DNA from: Oscillospiraceae bacterium
GTDB taxonomy: Bacteria > Bacillota > Clostridia > Oscillospirales > Ruminococcaceae
Direction: 5' to 3'
DNA length: 50,127 nt
Assembly: GCA_017848115.1 (NCBI GenBank)
Contig: JAGAKZ010000002.1
Span: forward strand, 1-50,127
Part shown: positions 25,891 through 34,688 of the stretch, piece by piece
Position numbering within the stretch: the stretch's first letter is position 1
How the letters are laid out: every line of letters begins with the position of its first letter
The notes under the pieces: model-generated
The model's database searches: none
What the model was told of the DNA's origin: nothing
The model's input: only the letters and a program-made list of their open reading frames with translations
Position numbers and translations under genes: made by a program

Positions 25891-26186
25891 GTATAGTAGC
25901 ATATATAGCAGTCATGGCTTTGGTTACATATTTTATCAGAATGATACCATTTACACTATTCAGAAAAAAAATAAAGTCACGTTTTTTAAAAAGCCTTTTA
26001 TACTATGTTCCGTATGCTGTTTTATCAGCCATGACAATACCTGCTATATTTTACAGTACGGGTGATATGGTTACAGCGATTGCAGGTACTGTAGTAGCGG
26101 TTATTCTGGCGTATTTTAATGTGCCTCTCATAATAGTTGCACTTTCGGCAGCAGGCGTAGCACTTGGGATAGGGTTGTTGTTTTAG
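25887..26186 (+). CDS. azlD: AzlD-type exporter subunit
   Basis: A 99-aa protein with three to four membrane helices, starting at a GTG that overlaps the azlC stop. VTYFIRMIPFTLFRKKIKSRFLKSLLYYVPYAVLSAMTIPAIFYS is the family signature region (residues 10 onwards). It is the small partner of AzlC. Confidence 0.88.
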   Translation: MSIVAYIAVMALVTYFIRMIPFTLFRKKIKSRFLKSLLYYVPYAVLSAMTIPAIFYSTGDMVTAIAGTVVAVILAYFNVPLIIVALSAAGVALGIGLLF

Positions 26187-26190
26187 ACAT

Positions 26191-26225
26191 TATAGTGAAA
26201 GTCAAAATATTTTTCCTTCACTATA
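26191..26225 (+). terminator. Possible terminator after azlD
   Basis: A 9-bp perfect stem (26191-26199 with 26217-26225), but with no clear T run after it. Confidence 0.4.
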
Positions 26226-26228
26226 TAC

Positions 26229-26257
26229 TTTACTTTTAAGTGTTTTTGTGATATATT
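26229..26257 (+). promoter_or_regulatory. Possible prmA promoter
   Basis: TTTACT (26229-26234) and TATATT (26252-26257) with 17-bp spacing, 34 nt before prmA. Confidence 0.5.
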
Positions 26258-26290
26258 TAATGATGGATTGTTTTTTGAAAGGAAGATTTT

Positions 26291-27256
26291 ATGAACTGGA
26301 CAGAGGTTAATATTTTTACAACTACAGAAGGAATAGATATCGTTTGCGCAGGACTTATGGATATCGGAGTAAAAGGTTTTGCTATAAAAGATGCAAATGA
26401 TTTTAACGAATTTCTGCAGAATAAAGAAGGCAACTGGGATTATCTTGAAGATGATCTTATGCAGCTTGCGGAGTGTGAAACCACTATCACAATATATATT
26501 CCCGAAAACAGTCAGGGAAGTGAGATGCTTATTTCTGTAAATGCTATGCTTAAAGATATGAAAGAAAAAGATACAGAAAATATATACGGAAGACTTTGTA
26601 CAGAAATGAGCAATGTAAAAGAAGAAGACTGGGCTAATAACTGGAAGCAGTATTTTAAACCTATGGTAGTCGGAGAAAAATTACTTGTAAAGCCATCATG
26701 GGAAGAGGCTGAAAGTGATGGGAGAGTAGTTCTTGAAATAGACCCTGCATCAAGTTTTGGCAGTGGTCAGCATCACACTACAAAACTTTGTCTTGAATTT
26801 ATTGATAAACTGGAGCTTGAAAATAAAAGAGTACTTGACCTCGGTTGCGGAAGTGGTATACTGTCAATAGCTGCTATGCTCCTTGGTGCTCAGAGTGCTG
26901 TTGCAGTGGATATAGAAGAAAATGCTGCAAAAACAGCTATGGAAAATGCGCAGAAGAATAATATTTCCGCTGATGTATACAAAGCATATTGCGGAAACAT
27001 AATAAATGATACTTCTCTTGTTGAAAAAATCGGAGATAACTATGATATAATAACTGCAAATATTGTTGCTGATATACTTATAGCTATGAAAGAGCTGTTT
27101 TATAAATTTTTAAAACCGGGTGGAATACTCATCATTTCGGGTATAATAGATGAACGTAAAGAAGAAGTTACTGATGCTGTTACTTCAGCCGGATTTGAAA
27201 TAAAAGAATTCTGCGAACAGAGCGACTGGGCAGCTGTTATGCTTGTAAAAAAATGA
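26291..27256 (+). CDS. prmA: Ribosomal protein L11 methyltransferase
   Basis: A 321-aa SAM-dependent methyltransferase of normal PrmA length. The N-terminal substrate-binding region begins MNWTEVNIFTTTEGID. The catalytic domain has SFGSGQHHTTKLC, the SAM motif DLGCGSGILSIAA and NIVADILI (motif IV). It trimethylates L11 lysines. It heads a run with short gaps (19, 22 and 24 nt) into the LiaF-like gene and parE-parC. Confidence 0.93.
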   Translation: MNWTEVNIFTTTEGIDIVCAGLMDIGVKGFAIKDANDFNEFLQNKEGNWDYLEDDLMQLAECETTITIYIPENSQGSEMLISVNAMLKDMKEKDTENIYGRLCTEMSNVKEEDWANNWKQYFKPMVVGEKLLVKPSWEEAESDGRVVLEIDPASSFGSGQHHTTKLCLEFIDKLELENKRVLDLGCGSGILSIAAMLLGAQSAVAVDIEENAAKTAMENAQKNNISADVYKAYCGNIINDTSLVEKIGDNYDIITANIVADILIAMKELFYKFLKPGGILIISGIIDERKEEVTDAVTSAGFEIKEFCEQSDWAAVMLVKK

Positions 27257-27275
27257 TCTGAAAGAGAGAAGATAT

Positions 27276-27965
27276 ATGAAAGCTAGTTTTGTCAGTAAGA
27301 TAGCAGGTGCGCTCATTATAGTTTCGGCTATTGTTATGATAGGTTTGAAACTTGAGTTCTGGAACTTTGGTATAAATTATGACAGCGCATGGACTCTTAT
27401 TATTGCTGTTCCGTTTCTGATATGGGCATTGATTTTCGGAGTTAATTTTATCAATGTGGCAGGATTTTATACAGGTCTTGGATTGCTCATTTACAACAAC
27501 GGATATGTCAAGGAAAGTGACTTGACATACTTTGTTGCCGTAATTTCGATGTTTGCTGTAGGTACACTGCTTGCCGGAAGTTCATATAAATTTACAAAGC
27601 CTACTGTACTTGAACCTGTTGTTTTATCAAGAACAAATCCCGATATAAAAGTTTTTGCTACAATGAAGCATATACAAAACAGATTTAAAGGCATTACAGG
27701 CGGAAGATTTAAAGTTTTTTCGGGTTCTTTGCTTTATGATTTCAGAAAGTCAGAGATAGATAACGGTATAGAAATGAACGTGCGTGTAAGATTCGGCAAG
27801 CTTTATCTTGTTTTTAAAGATGATATAATGGTACAGTCTGACGTAAAAGGAAACTTTACAAACGGTCTTGCAGCGCCAAAAGATTATAAAGGAATAATAA
27901 AAATAAACGGAACAGTAAAGTTTGGAAAACTTTATATTATACGTTCCTCGTCTGAGGAGTATTGA
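27276..27965 (+). CDS. LiaF/DUF5668-like membrane protein
   Basis: A 229-aa protein with four hydrophobic helices in the first ~110 residues and a soluble C-terminal half. The N-terminal pattern (a short first helix followed by WNFGINYDSAWTLIIAVPFLIWALIFG) resembles the membrane part of LiaF-type proteins. The C-terminal half repeats short beta segments of the form VRFGKLYLVFKDD and VKFGKLYIIRS, like the cell-wall-active antibiotic response domain. Assignment is tentative. It lies between prmA and parE in a tight operon; no functional link to either is evident. Confidence 0.65.
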   Translation: MKASFVSKIAGALIIVSAIVMIGLKLEFWNFGINYDSAWTLIIAVPFLIWALIFGVNFINVAGFYTGLGLLIYNNGYVKESDLTYFVAVISMFAVGTLLAGSSYKFTKPTVLEPVVLSRTNPDIKVFATMKHIQNRFKGITGGRFKVFSGSLLYDFRKSEIDNGIEMNVRVRFGKLYLVFKDDIMVQSDVKGNFTNGLAAPKDYKGIIKINGTVKFGKLYIIRSSSEEY

Positions 27966-27987
27966 AAAAAGAATTCGGAGGATTCAG

Positions 27988-29970
27988 ATGTCAAAAAAAT
28001 CAGCTGATTATGGAAATGATAGTATTACTATGCTCAAGGGAGCGGATAAGGTACGAAAAAGACCTGCTGTAATATTCGGTTCTGACGGCATAGACGGATG
28101 CGAACATTCTGTTTTTGAGGTAATATCAAACTCAATTGACGAAGCTCGTGCCGGATATGGAAAAAAGATAATAGTGACAAGATATCAGGATAACATTTTT
28201 GAAGTAGAAGACTTCGGAAGAGGCTGTCCTGTTGATTATAATAAAAACGAAGAAAGATTTAACTGGGAACTGGTTTATTGTGAACTCTATGCAGGAGGAA
28301 AATACGATGCCAGTGGTGATACTTACGAGTATTCTCTCGGCCTTAACGGTCTGGGACTTTGTGCAACACAGTTTTCATCTGAATTTATGGATGTTGAGGT
28401 TTTGCGTGACGGATTTTGTTACACCCTTCATTTTGAAAAAGGTGAAAATGTCGGTGGTCTGAAAAAAGAAGAATACAGCGGAAAAAAAACCGGTACAAAA
28501 ACCACTTGGAAACCTGACCTTGATGTATTTACTGAAATAAATATTCTTGACGAATTTTTTATAGACGTGCTAAAAAGGCAGGCGGTTGTTAATCCGAATA
28601 TTTTATTTGTATATCGTTCACAGTCAGAAGACGGAAGTTTTGAAGAACAGAATTTCATTTATGAAAACGGTATAACTGATTATCTGAGTGAGATATCAGG
28701 AGAAGATGCACTTACAAGTATTCAGTACTGGCAGTGTGAGCGTACAGGACGTGACAGAGAGGACAAACCTGATTACAAAGTACGTTTGTCTGTAGCATTT
28801 ACTTTTTCAAACAAAGTAAAGAAAATAGAATATTATCATAACTCAAGTTTTCTTGAATATGGCGGTTCACCTGAAAAAGCTCTCAAACAGGCATTTGTAT
28901 CACAGATAGATACGTATCTTAAACAAAACAGCAAATATCTCAAAAATGAAGGAAAAATAACTTTTGTTGATATTGAGGAATGTCTTGTTTTTGTTTCATC
29001 ATCATTTTCTACTCAGACTTCATACGAAAATCAGACTAAAAAAGCGATAAACAATAAGTTTATCTATGAAGCCATGACAGAATTTTTAAAGCATCAGCTT
29101 GAAATTTATTTCATGGAAAATCCTGATGAAGCTGTAAAAATAGCCGAACAGGTTATGATAAATAAGAGAAGTCGTGAAAATGCTGAAAAAACCAGACTTA
29201 ATATCAAGAAAAAGCTTGCAGGAGTTATCGACCTTTCAAATATGGTTCAGAAATTTGTTGATTGCCGTACAAAAGACGTTACACGCAGGGAGCTGTATAT
29301 AGTGGAGGGTGACTCTGCTCTTGGTGCAGTAAAACTTGCACGTCAGGCTGAATTTCAGGCTATTATTCCTGTAAGAGGAAAAATACTCAATTGTCTTAAA
29401 GCTGACTACGATAAAATATTTAAAAATGAGATAATTACGGATATAATAAAAGTTCTTGGTTGCGGTGTAGAAGTGCATACAAAGTCAAATAAGGATCTTT
29501 CATCGTTCAGTCTTGAAAATCTTCGCTGGAACAAGGTCGTTATATGTACCGATGCCGATGTTGACGGTTTTCAGATTCGTACACTTATCCTTACAATGAT
29601 ATACCGTCTTACTCCTACGCTTATAGATGAAGGTTTTGTATATATAGCAGAGTCACCGCTTTATGAAATAAACACTAAAAACAAGACTTACTTTGCTTAT
29701 ACTGAAAAAGAGAAAACAAAGATACTTGATAAGATAGGAAATCAGAAATACACACTGCAACGTTCAAAAGGTCTTGGTGAAAACGAACCTGAAATGATGG
29801 CACTTACTACTATGAATCCTGATACAAGAAGACTTATCAGGGTAACCAAGGACGATATTGAAGCGACAGCAAATATGTTTGACTTGCTTCTTGGTGACAA
29901 TCTTCAGGGAAGAAAAGATTTTATATCTGAATTTGGCGGAGATTATCTTGAACTTGCAGATATATCCTAG
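27988..29970 (+). CDS. parE: Type II DNA topoisomerase B subunit (ParE/GyrB-like)
   Basis: A 660-aa ATPase subunit. ATG 27988 follows GGAGG. The GHKL ATPase site has E44 and N48 (FEVISNSIDEA) and the YSLGLNGLGLC lid. The TOPRIM domain has EGDSALGAVKLARQ, the PVRGKILN block and the metal-binding TDADVDGFQIRTL. It lacks the usual long GyrB C-terminal insertion. With the next gene it forms a complete heterotetramer. The motifs are more divergent than in housekeeping gyrase, suggesting a topoisomerase IV or a second gyrase-like enzyme. Confidence 0.9.
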   Translation: MSKKSADYGNDSITMLKGADKVRKRPAVIFGSDGIDGCEHSVFEVISNSIDEARAGYGKKIIVTRYQDNIFEVEDFGRGCPVDYNKNEERFNWELVYCELYAGGKYDASGDTYEYSLGLNGLGLCATQFSSEFMDVEVLRDGFCYTLHFEKGENVGGLKKEEYSGKKTGTKTTWKPDLDVFTEINILDEFFIDVLKRQAVVNPNILFVYRSQSEDGSFEEQNFIYENGITDYLSEISGEDALTSIQYWQCERTGRDREDKPDYKVRLSVAFTFSNKVKKIEYYHNSSFLEYGGSPEKALKQAFVSQIDTYLKQNSKYLKNEGKITFVDIEECLVFVSSSFSTQTSYENQTKKAINNKFIYEAMTEFLKHQLEIYFMENPDEAVKIAEQVMINKRSRENAEKTRLNIKKKLAGVIDLSNMVQKFVDCRTKDVTRRELYIVEGDSALGAVKLARQAEFQAIIPVRGKILNCLKADYDKIFKNEIITDIIKVLGCGVEVHTKSNKDLSSFSLENLRWNKVVICTDADVDGFQIRTLILTMIYRLTPTLIDEGFVYIAESPLYEINTKNKTYFAYTEKEKTKILDKIGNQKYTLQRSKGLGENEPEMMALTTMNPDTRRLIRVTKDDIEATANMFDLLLGDNLQGRKDFISEFGGDYLELADIS

Positions 29971-29994
29971 CAGAAAATAAAGGAGCATTTATTG

Positions 29995-32256
29995 ATGGCG
30001 AAGATATCAAAGAAATCAAAAGAAACTAAAATAAAACCTATACCAAACGCATATATCGAGGGTGCAGGAGTTGTAGTTTCAGAGAAGATTACAGAAACTC
30101 TTGAAAAAAACTATATGCCGTATGCCATGAGTGTAATTATTTCAAGAGCACTTCCTGAGATAGACGGATTTAAACCCTCTCACAGAAAATTATTATATAC
30201 CATGTACAAGATGGGACTGCTCACCGGACAGAAAACCAAGTCTGCAAATGTTGTCGGTCAGACCATGCGTCTTAATCCTCATGGTGATGGTGCTATATAT
30301 GAAACGCTTGTACGTCTTTCACGAGGAAATGAAACGCTACTGCATCCATATGTAGATTCAAAGGGAAACTTCGGAAAGTCGTATTCAAGAGATATGGCTT
30401 ATGCGGCATCACGTTATACGGAAGTAAAGCTTGATCCTATCTGTAATGAGATGTTCAGGGATATAGACAAGGATACGGTTGATTTTGTTCCGAACTATGA
30501 TAATACTATGCTTGAACCGACTCTTTTTCCGGCTACGTTTCCATCTGTTCTTGTAAACTCAAATGTCGGAATAGCAGTTTCAATGGCGAGCAGTGTATGT
30601 CCGTTTAATCTCAAAGAAGTTTGTGAAACGTGTATTTCACTTATAAAAAATCCTGACCATGATATAATTTCAACTTTAAAAGGTCCTGATTTTCCGGGTG
30701 GAGGTTATTTCATCTACAATGAAAATGAACTGATGAAAGTATACAGTACAGGCAGAGGTTCACTTAAAGTAAGGGCAAAGTACAACTACGACAAATCAGC
30801 AAACTGTATAGAAATAACTGAGATACCATACAGTACAACTGTTGAAGCTATCATGGATAAGATAATAGAGCTCATAAAACTTAATAAGATACGTGAGATA
30901 TCATATATACGTGATGAAACAGACTTAAGCGGTCTTAAACTTGCAATAGATCTCAAAAGGGGAACAGACCCCGATAAGCTTATGCAGAAACTTTTCAAGC
31001 TTACTCCTTTGCAGGATAACTATTCATGTAACTTCAATATACTTATAGCCGGAAATCCTAAGGTTATGGGTGTCAGAGAAATTCTTACAGAATGGACTGC
31101 ATTCAGAAAAGAATGTATAAAAAGACGTGTTTATTTTGATCTTAACAAGAAAAAAGAAAAGCTTCACTTGCTTGAAGGACTAAAAAAAATACTTCTTGAT
31201 ATCGATAAGGCGATAAAAATAATAAGAGAGACAGAGGAAGAAAGCAACGTTGTTCCAAATCTTATGATAGGCTTTGGAATAGATGAAGTACAGGCTGAAT
31301 TTGTTGCTGAAATAAAACTCCGTCACCTCAACAATGAATATATCATAAATAAAGTTGCCGAGACAAAACAGCTTGCACAAGACATTGCGGAAATGGAAGA
31401 TATACTTAAAGATACTGCAAAGATAGAAAAAATCATCATTTCCGAGTTAAAAGATGTTATAAAGAAATATGATAAGCCAAGAAAGACGCAGATACTTTAT
31501 GACGATGATCTGGATATGGATCTTATTGACGATGAAGTGCCTGATTATCCTGTAAATCTTATACTCACAAGCAGCGGATATTTCAAAAAGATAACTCCGC
31601 AGTCACTGAGAATGAGCGGTGAACAGAAACTTAAAGAAGGCGATACTGTTGTAAGACACGTAGAAGCTACGAACCGCACTGAAATTCTCTTTTTCTCTGA
31701 CAAATGCCAGGTGTATAAGACAAAGGCGAGTGCTTTTGATGATACAAAAGCAAGTCTGCTTGGTGACTATGTTCCTGCCAAACTTGCTTTTGATACAGAT
31801 GAATCAGTACACACAATGATAACTACTACTGATTACAGCGGATATGTGTATTTTGTTTTTAAAAACGGAAAAGTTGCAAGAGTACCTCTTAAAGCATATG
31901 AAACAAAGACAAACCGTAAGAAACTGTCAAAAGCATATTCTGATAAATCACCAATTGTTGCAGTGCTTTTTGCAGAAGACAATTGTGATATAATGGTAAC
32001 TGCAAGCAACAACCGAAAAATTTTATTTGACACAGCACTCATACTCCCAAAAACCACACGAGATACACAAGGAGTGCAGGTAATAAATCTTAAAAGTAAA
32101 GCTTATGTTGAATCAGCTTTCATAGCAGAAAAAAATACAGAAGAAGATACTGATGAAAACAGCGATAAAAACAATAACTTTGAAAAATTCAGAGCAAAAT
32201 CTGTTCCGGGTGCAGGAGTTATAGATAAAACTGATACACATCAGTTGACATTTTGA
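29995..32256 (+). CDS. parC: Type II DNA topoisomerase A subunit (ParC/GyrA-like)
   Basis: A 753-aa subunit, 24 nt after parE. The breakage-reunion domain contains YAMSVIISRALPEIDGFKPS and the catalytic Y141 (AASRYTE). The quinolone pocket has Gly99 and Glu103 at the GyrA Ser83 and Asp87 positions (HGDGAIYETL). The C-terminal beta-pinwheel region is short and degenerate, as in topoisomerase IV. ATG 29995 has AGGAG 9 nt upstream; TTG 29992 is an alternative. A rho-independent terminator follows. Confidence 0.9.
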   Translation: MAKISKKSKETKIKPIPNAYIEGAGVVVSEKITETLEKNYMPYAMSVIISRALPEIDGFKPSHRKLLYTMYKMGLLTGQKTKSANVVGQTMRLNPHGDGAIYETLVRLSRGNETLLHPYVDSKGNFGKSYSRDMAYAASRYTEVKLDPICNEMFRDIDKDTVDFVPNYDNTMLEPTLFPATFPSVLVNSNVGIAVSMASSVCPFNLKEVCETCISLIKNPDHDIISTLKGPDFPGGGYFIYNENELMKVYSTGRGSLKVRAKYNYDKSANCIEITEIPYSTTVEAIMDKIIELIKLNKIREISYIRDETDLSGLKLAIDLKRGTDPDKLMQKLFKLTPLQDNYSCNFNILIAGNPKVMGVREILTEWTAFRKECIKRRVYFDLNKKKEKLHLLEGLKKILLDIDKAIKIIRETEEESNVVPNLMIGFGIDEVQAEFVAEIKLRHLNNEYIINKVAETKQLAQDIAEMEDILKDTAKIEKIIISELKDVIKKYDKPRKTQILYDDDLDMDLIDDEVPDYPVNLILTSSGYFKKITPQSLRMSGEQKLKEGDTVVRHVEATNRTEILFFSDKCQVYKTKASAFDDTKASLLGDYVPAKLAFDTDESVHTMITTTDYSGYVYFVFKNGKVARVPLKAYETKTNRKKLSKAYSDKSPIVAVLFAEDNCDIMVTASNNRKILFDTALILPKTTRDTQGVQVINLKSKAYVESAFIAEKNTEEDTDENSDKNNNFEKFRAKSVPGAGVIDKTDTHQLTF

Positions 32257-32275
32257 GAAAAGTTAAAATAAATTT

Positions 32276-32306
32276 CGCTACTTAGAAATAAGTGGCGTCT
32301 TTTATT
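32276..32306 (+). terminator. Terminator of the prmA-parC run
   Basis: An 8-bp stem (32276-32283 with 32290-32297) followed by a T-rich tract. Confidence 0.7.
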
Positions 32307-32347
32307 TATAGCAGATGCTTTCATAAATTTTTAATGAGAATAGTATG

Positions 32348-32376
32348 TTGACATATTGGTTTGGTAGTGGTAAACT
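32348..32376 (+). promoter_or_regulatory. Promoter of the 105-aa orphan gene
   Basis: TTGACA (32348-32353) and TAAACT (32371-32376) with 17-bp spacing. Confidence 0.75.
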
Positions 32377-32445
32377 TATATTAGAAGGACAAACATGGTT
32401 AGCAGCATATTGAGCGTATATCGAGTTATGAAAGGCGGAATTAAT

Positions 32446-32763
32446 ATGGCAAGTTATGTTTTTTGTATTAAGGATTCAGAGCATTTTGACAAGATTAATT
32501 TTTACCTTGAGTTTGAGGGAGGGACGTATTACCTTTTCACTCAGCATTATTCAAATACGGCTTATGACAGATTTAAGTTCAGAGTCAGACTTGATGAAGC
32601 ACTTAAGCATCAGAAAGGAATGGCTTTAAGGAGCTTTAACGAAAAACTTCCAAAGTACATAAAATACATTGAAGACATGGAAGGAATAGTGGTTTTAAAA
32701 AGATCTGCCAAGAAGAATTATAAGAAACGTAAGAGAATGACAGAGCTTGATATGGTTGCATAG
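32446..32763 (+). CDS. Hypothetical basic protein, 105 aa
   Basis: Not recognised. The start is ATG 32446, 7 nt after AAAGGCGG; an earlier ATG (32395) lacks a site. The first ~60 residues are mixed alpha/beta and aromatic (YVFCIKDSEHFDKINFYLEF, YYLFTQHY). The C-terminal 25 residues are strongly basic (KRSAKKNYKKRKRM), which suggests nucleic-acid contact. It has its own promoter and a strong terminator, so it is an independent single gene. Confidence 0.75.
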   Translation: MASYVFCIKDSEHFDKINFYLEFEGGTYYLFTQHYSNTAYDRFKFRVRLDEALKHQKGMALRSFNEKLPKYIKYIEDMEGIVVLKRSAKKNYKKRKRMTELDMVA

Positions 32764-32771
32764 AGCATCAT

Positions 32772-32822
32772 AAGGATAATTCACGATATTGTAAGAGCAT
32801 TGTGAATTATCCTTGCTTTTTT
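32772..32822 (+). terminator. Terminator of the 105-aa orphan gene
   Basis: A perfect 13-bp stem (32772-32784 with 32802-32814), then a T run at 32817-32822. Confidence 0.88.
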
Positions 32823-32827
32823 ATAGC

Positions 32828-32856
32828 TTGATTTTACCTGTATAATGAGTTATAAT
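32828..32856 (+). promoter_or_regulatory. Promoter of the DMT transporter
   Basis: TTGATT (32828-32833) and TATAAT (32851-32856) with 17-bp spacing. A second TATAAT at 32841 lies too near. Confidence 0.65.
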
Positions 32857-32926
32857 TAGGAAAGTGTTTTAAGTAAGTTGCGGAAAAAGTTGGTTTGTAT
32901 ATAAATTTGTATTTTACGAGGTATAA

Positions 32927-33841
32927 ATGAATAAAAAAATAAAAGGTAATTTAATGTTGCTGATAACAGCATTTATATGGGGTACAGCGTTTGTGGCACA
33001 GAGCGAGGGGATGAATTATGTTGGACCGTTTACTTATAGTGCGGCAAGAACTACTCTTGGGGGATTGGTTCTCATTCCTGTTATTTTTCTTTTTAAAATT
33101 TCAGCAGCAAAGTCAGAAAAAGATCGGCAAACGCCGTTTTGTATCAAGGAAACTATAAAAGGTGGGGTAGTGTGCGGTTTGATTCTTTTCTTCGCAAGTT
33201 CGCTTCAACAAATAGGCATAAGTATGACTACAGCAGGCAAATCAGGATTTATAAGTGCAGTATATATAATACTTGTTCCTGTTGCAGAGTTTTTCCTTTT
33301 TCGTAAGAAAAATATTTTTGTGTGGATATGTGCAGTCATAGCTTTTGCAGGGTTATATCTTCTGTGTGTAAAAGAAGATTTTTCGATAAATCGTGGAGAT
33401 GCAATAGTTCTTCTGAGTGCTCTATGGTTTACAGCACATATAATGGTGATTGATCATTTTAACAGTAAAAACGCTGACGGTATGATAATGTCGTGTGTGC
33501 AGTTTTTTACAGCAGCGGTTTTTATGACGATAGCAATGTTTATTTTTGAACAGCCAAACATAGAAAATATCTTTGAAGCAAGATACACTATCCTTTATGC
33601 AGGTATAATGTCGAGCGGAGTTGCATTTACTTTGCAGATACTTGGCCAGCGTTATGCAGACCCTGCATCTGCATCACTTATTATGTGTCTGGAATCTGTA
33701 TTTGCGGTGCTTTCAGGCTGGCTTATTCTTAAAGAAGTTATGGCGCCAAAAGAAATTGCAGGGTGCGTATTTGTTTTTGTTGCTGCTGTACTTGCGCAAC
33801 TTAAAGATATAAAAAGAAGCAGTAAAACTGAATGTGGATAA
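32927..33841 (+). CDS. EamA/DMT-family metabolite transporter
   Basis: A 304-aa protein with 10 predicted membrane helices arranged as two EamA repeats. Helix 1 has LLITAFIWGTAFVAQ and the PFTYSAARTTLGGL turn; the second repeat has GVAFTLQILGQRYADPASASLIMCLESVF, a typical EamA block. Substrate unknown; amino acids or other small metabolites are usual. Monocistronic. Confidence 0.9.
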   Translation: MNKKIKGNLMLLITAFIWGTAFVAQSEGMNYVGPFTYSAARTTLGGLVLIPVIFLFKISAAKSEKDRQTPFCIKETIKGGVVCGLILFFASSLQQIGISMTTAGKSGFISAVYIILVPVAEFFLFRKKNIFVWICAVIAFAGLYLLCVKEDFSINRGDAIVLLSALWFTAHIMVIDHFNSKNADGMIMSCVQFFTAAVFMTIAMFIFEQPNIENIFEARYTILYAGIMSSGVAFTLQILGQRYADPASASLIMCLESVFAVLSGWLILKEVMAPKEIAGCVFVFVAAVLAQLKDIKRSSKTECG

Positions 33842-33850
33842 ATAATGCCC

Positions 33851-33895
33851 AAAACAGCGTAAATATACATTTTTATGTGTATCTACGCTGTTTTT
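33851..33895 (+). terminator. Terminator of the DMT transporter
   Basis: An 11-bp stem (33851-33861 with 33884-33894) with an inner AT hairpin and a T run. Confidence 0.8.
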
Positions 33896-33910
33896 GGTGG
33901 TTATAAAGTA

Positions 33911-33939
33911 TTGTGTTTTTATCTGAAATAGTCTATACT
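33911..33939 (+). promoter_or_regulatory. Promoter of the ArsC-like gene
   Basis: TTGTGT (33911-33916) and TATACT (33934-33939) with 17-bp spacing. Confidence 0.6.
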
Positions 33940-33977
33940 TATATATGTAATTATTAATAAAAAAGGACTTGATAGAT

Positions 33978-34319
33978 ATGAATATTCAGATTTTCGGTAC
34001 AAAAAAATGTAATGAAACTAAAAAAGCAGAACGATTCTTCAAAGAAAGAGGTATAAAGTTTCAGTATATTGATATGAAAGAAAAAGGTATGAGTAAGGGT
34101 GAATTCAATTCTGTAGCATCAGCAAATGGCGGAATGGAAAATATGATAAACCCTGACTGTAAAGACCAGGATACATATATGCTTATAAAGTATCTTTCCG
34201 ATGAAAGTAAACTTGAAAAAATACTTGAAAATCCGCAGGTTATAAAAACACCTGTAGTACGAAACGGAAAACAGTCAACCATAGGTTATCAGCCTGATGT
34301 ATGGAAACAGTGGAGTTAG
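33978..34319 (+). CDS. ArsC/Spx-family thioredoxin-fold protein
   Basis: A 113-aa protein of the ArsC-like superfamily. It has an N-terminal beta-alpha unit with a single Cys (FGTKKCNETKKAERFFKERG), the FQYIDMKEKG strand, and the conserved C-terminal TPVVRNGKQSTIGYQPDVW block. Only one Cys is present in the active loop (C-N-E-T), not the C-x-x-C of Spx, so it is more like glutathione-type arsenate reductases or YffB. The real substrate is unknown. ATG 33978 has AAGGA 11 nt before it. It is followed after 4 nt by the TIGR04076 gene. Confidence 0.82.
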   Translation: MNIQIFGTKKCNETKKAERFFKERGIKFQYIDMKEKGMSKGEFNSVASANGGMENMINPDCKDQDTYMLIKYLSDESKLEKILENPQVIKTPVVRNGKQSTIGYQPDVWKQWS

Positions 34320-34323
34320 AAAA

Positions 34324-34623
34324 ATGTATAAAGTAAAAATAACAGCAATAAGAAAAGCCGATTACAAAGATCTTCAGGAGATTTATGAAAATCCTATAGA
34401 ACACACCTGTGATATAAATGAGGGTGATACATGGCTCTCTGATGGCTGGAACAAACCTGAAGGAATGTGTGACAGCGCCTGGGAGAGTATGTCGTCATTT
34501 GTAAGAGCTTTAGGGAGTGGCGGAAGTGATTTTTATGATGGCTGGATGAAAAATCCTTTTTCTGCGATGATTTCGTGTAATGACGGATTCAGGCCGGTTA
34601 GTTTTCTTATCGAAAAGATTTAA
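34324..34623 (+). CDS. TIGR04076-family protein
   Basis: A 99-aa protein with the TIGR04076 pattern: KVKITAIRK start, a first conserved Cys (HTCDINEGDTW), PEGMCDSAWESM and the C-terminal MISCNDGFRPVSFLIEKI. The three cysteines might bind a metal. Function unknown. It is the second gene of a two-gene operon with the ArsC-like gene, ending at a strong bidirectional terminator. Confidence 0.82.
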   Translation: MYKVKITAIRKADYKDLQEIYENPIEHTCDINEGDTWLSDGWNKPEGMCDSAWESMSSFVRALGSGGSDFYDGWMKNPFSAMISCNDGFRPVSFLIEKI

Positions 34624-34634
34624 TATGGTTGTAG

Positions 34635-34686
34635 ATACAAATAAAAAGCGAGAGAACCGAAAAGTTTTCTCGCTTTTTATTTGTAT
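34635..34686. terminator. Strong bidirectional terminator
   Basis: A stem of about 22 bp (34635-34656 with 34665-34686) with a single wobble, rich in A on one side and T on the other. It separates the TIGR04076 gene from the convergent CHAP gene. Confidence 0.92.
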
Positions 34687-34688
34687 TT

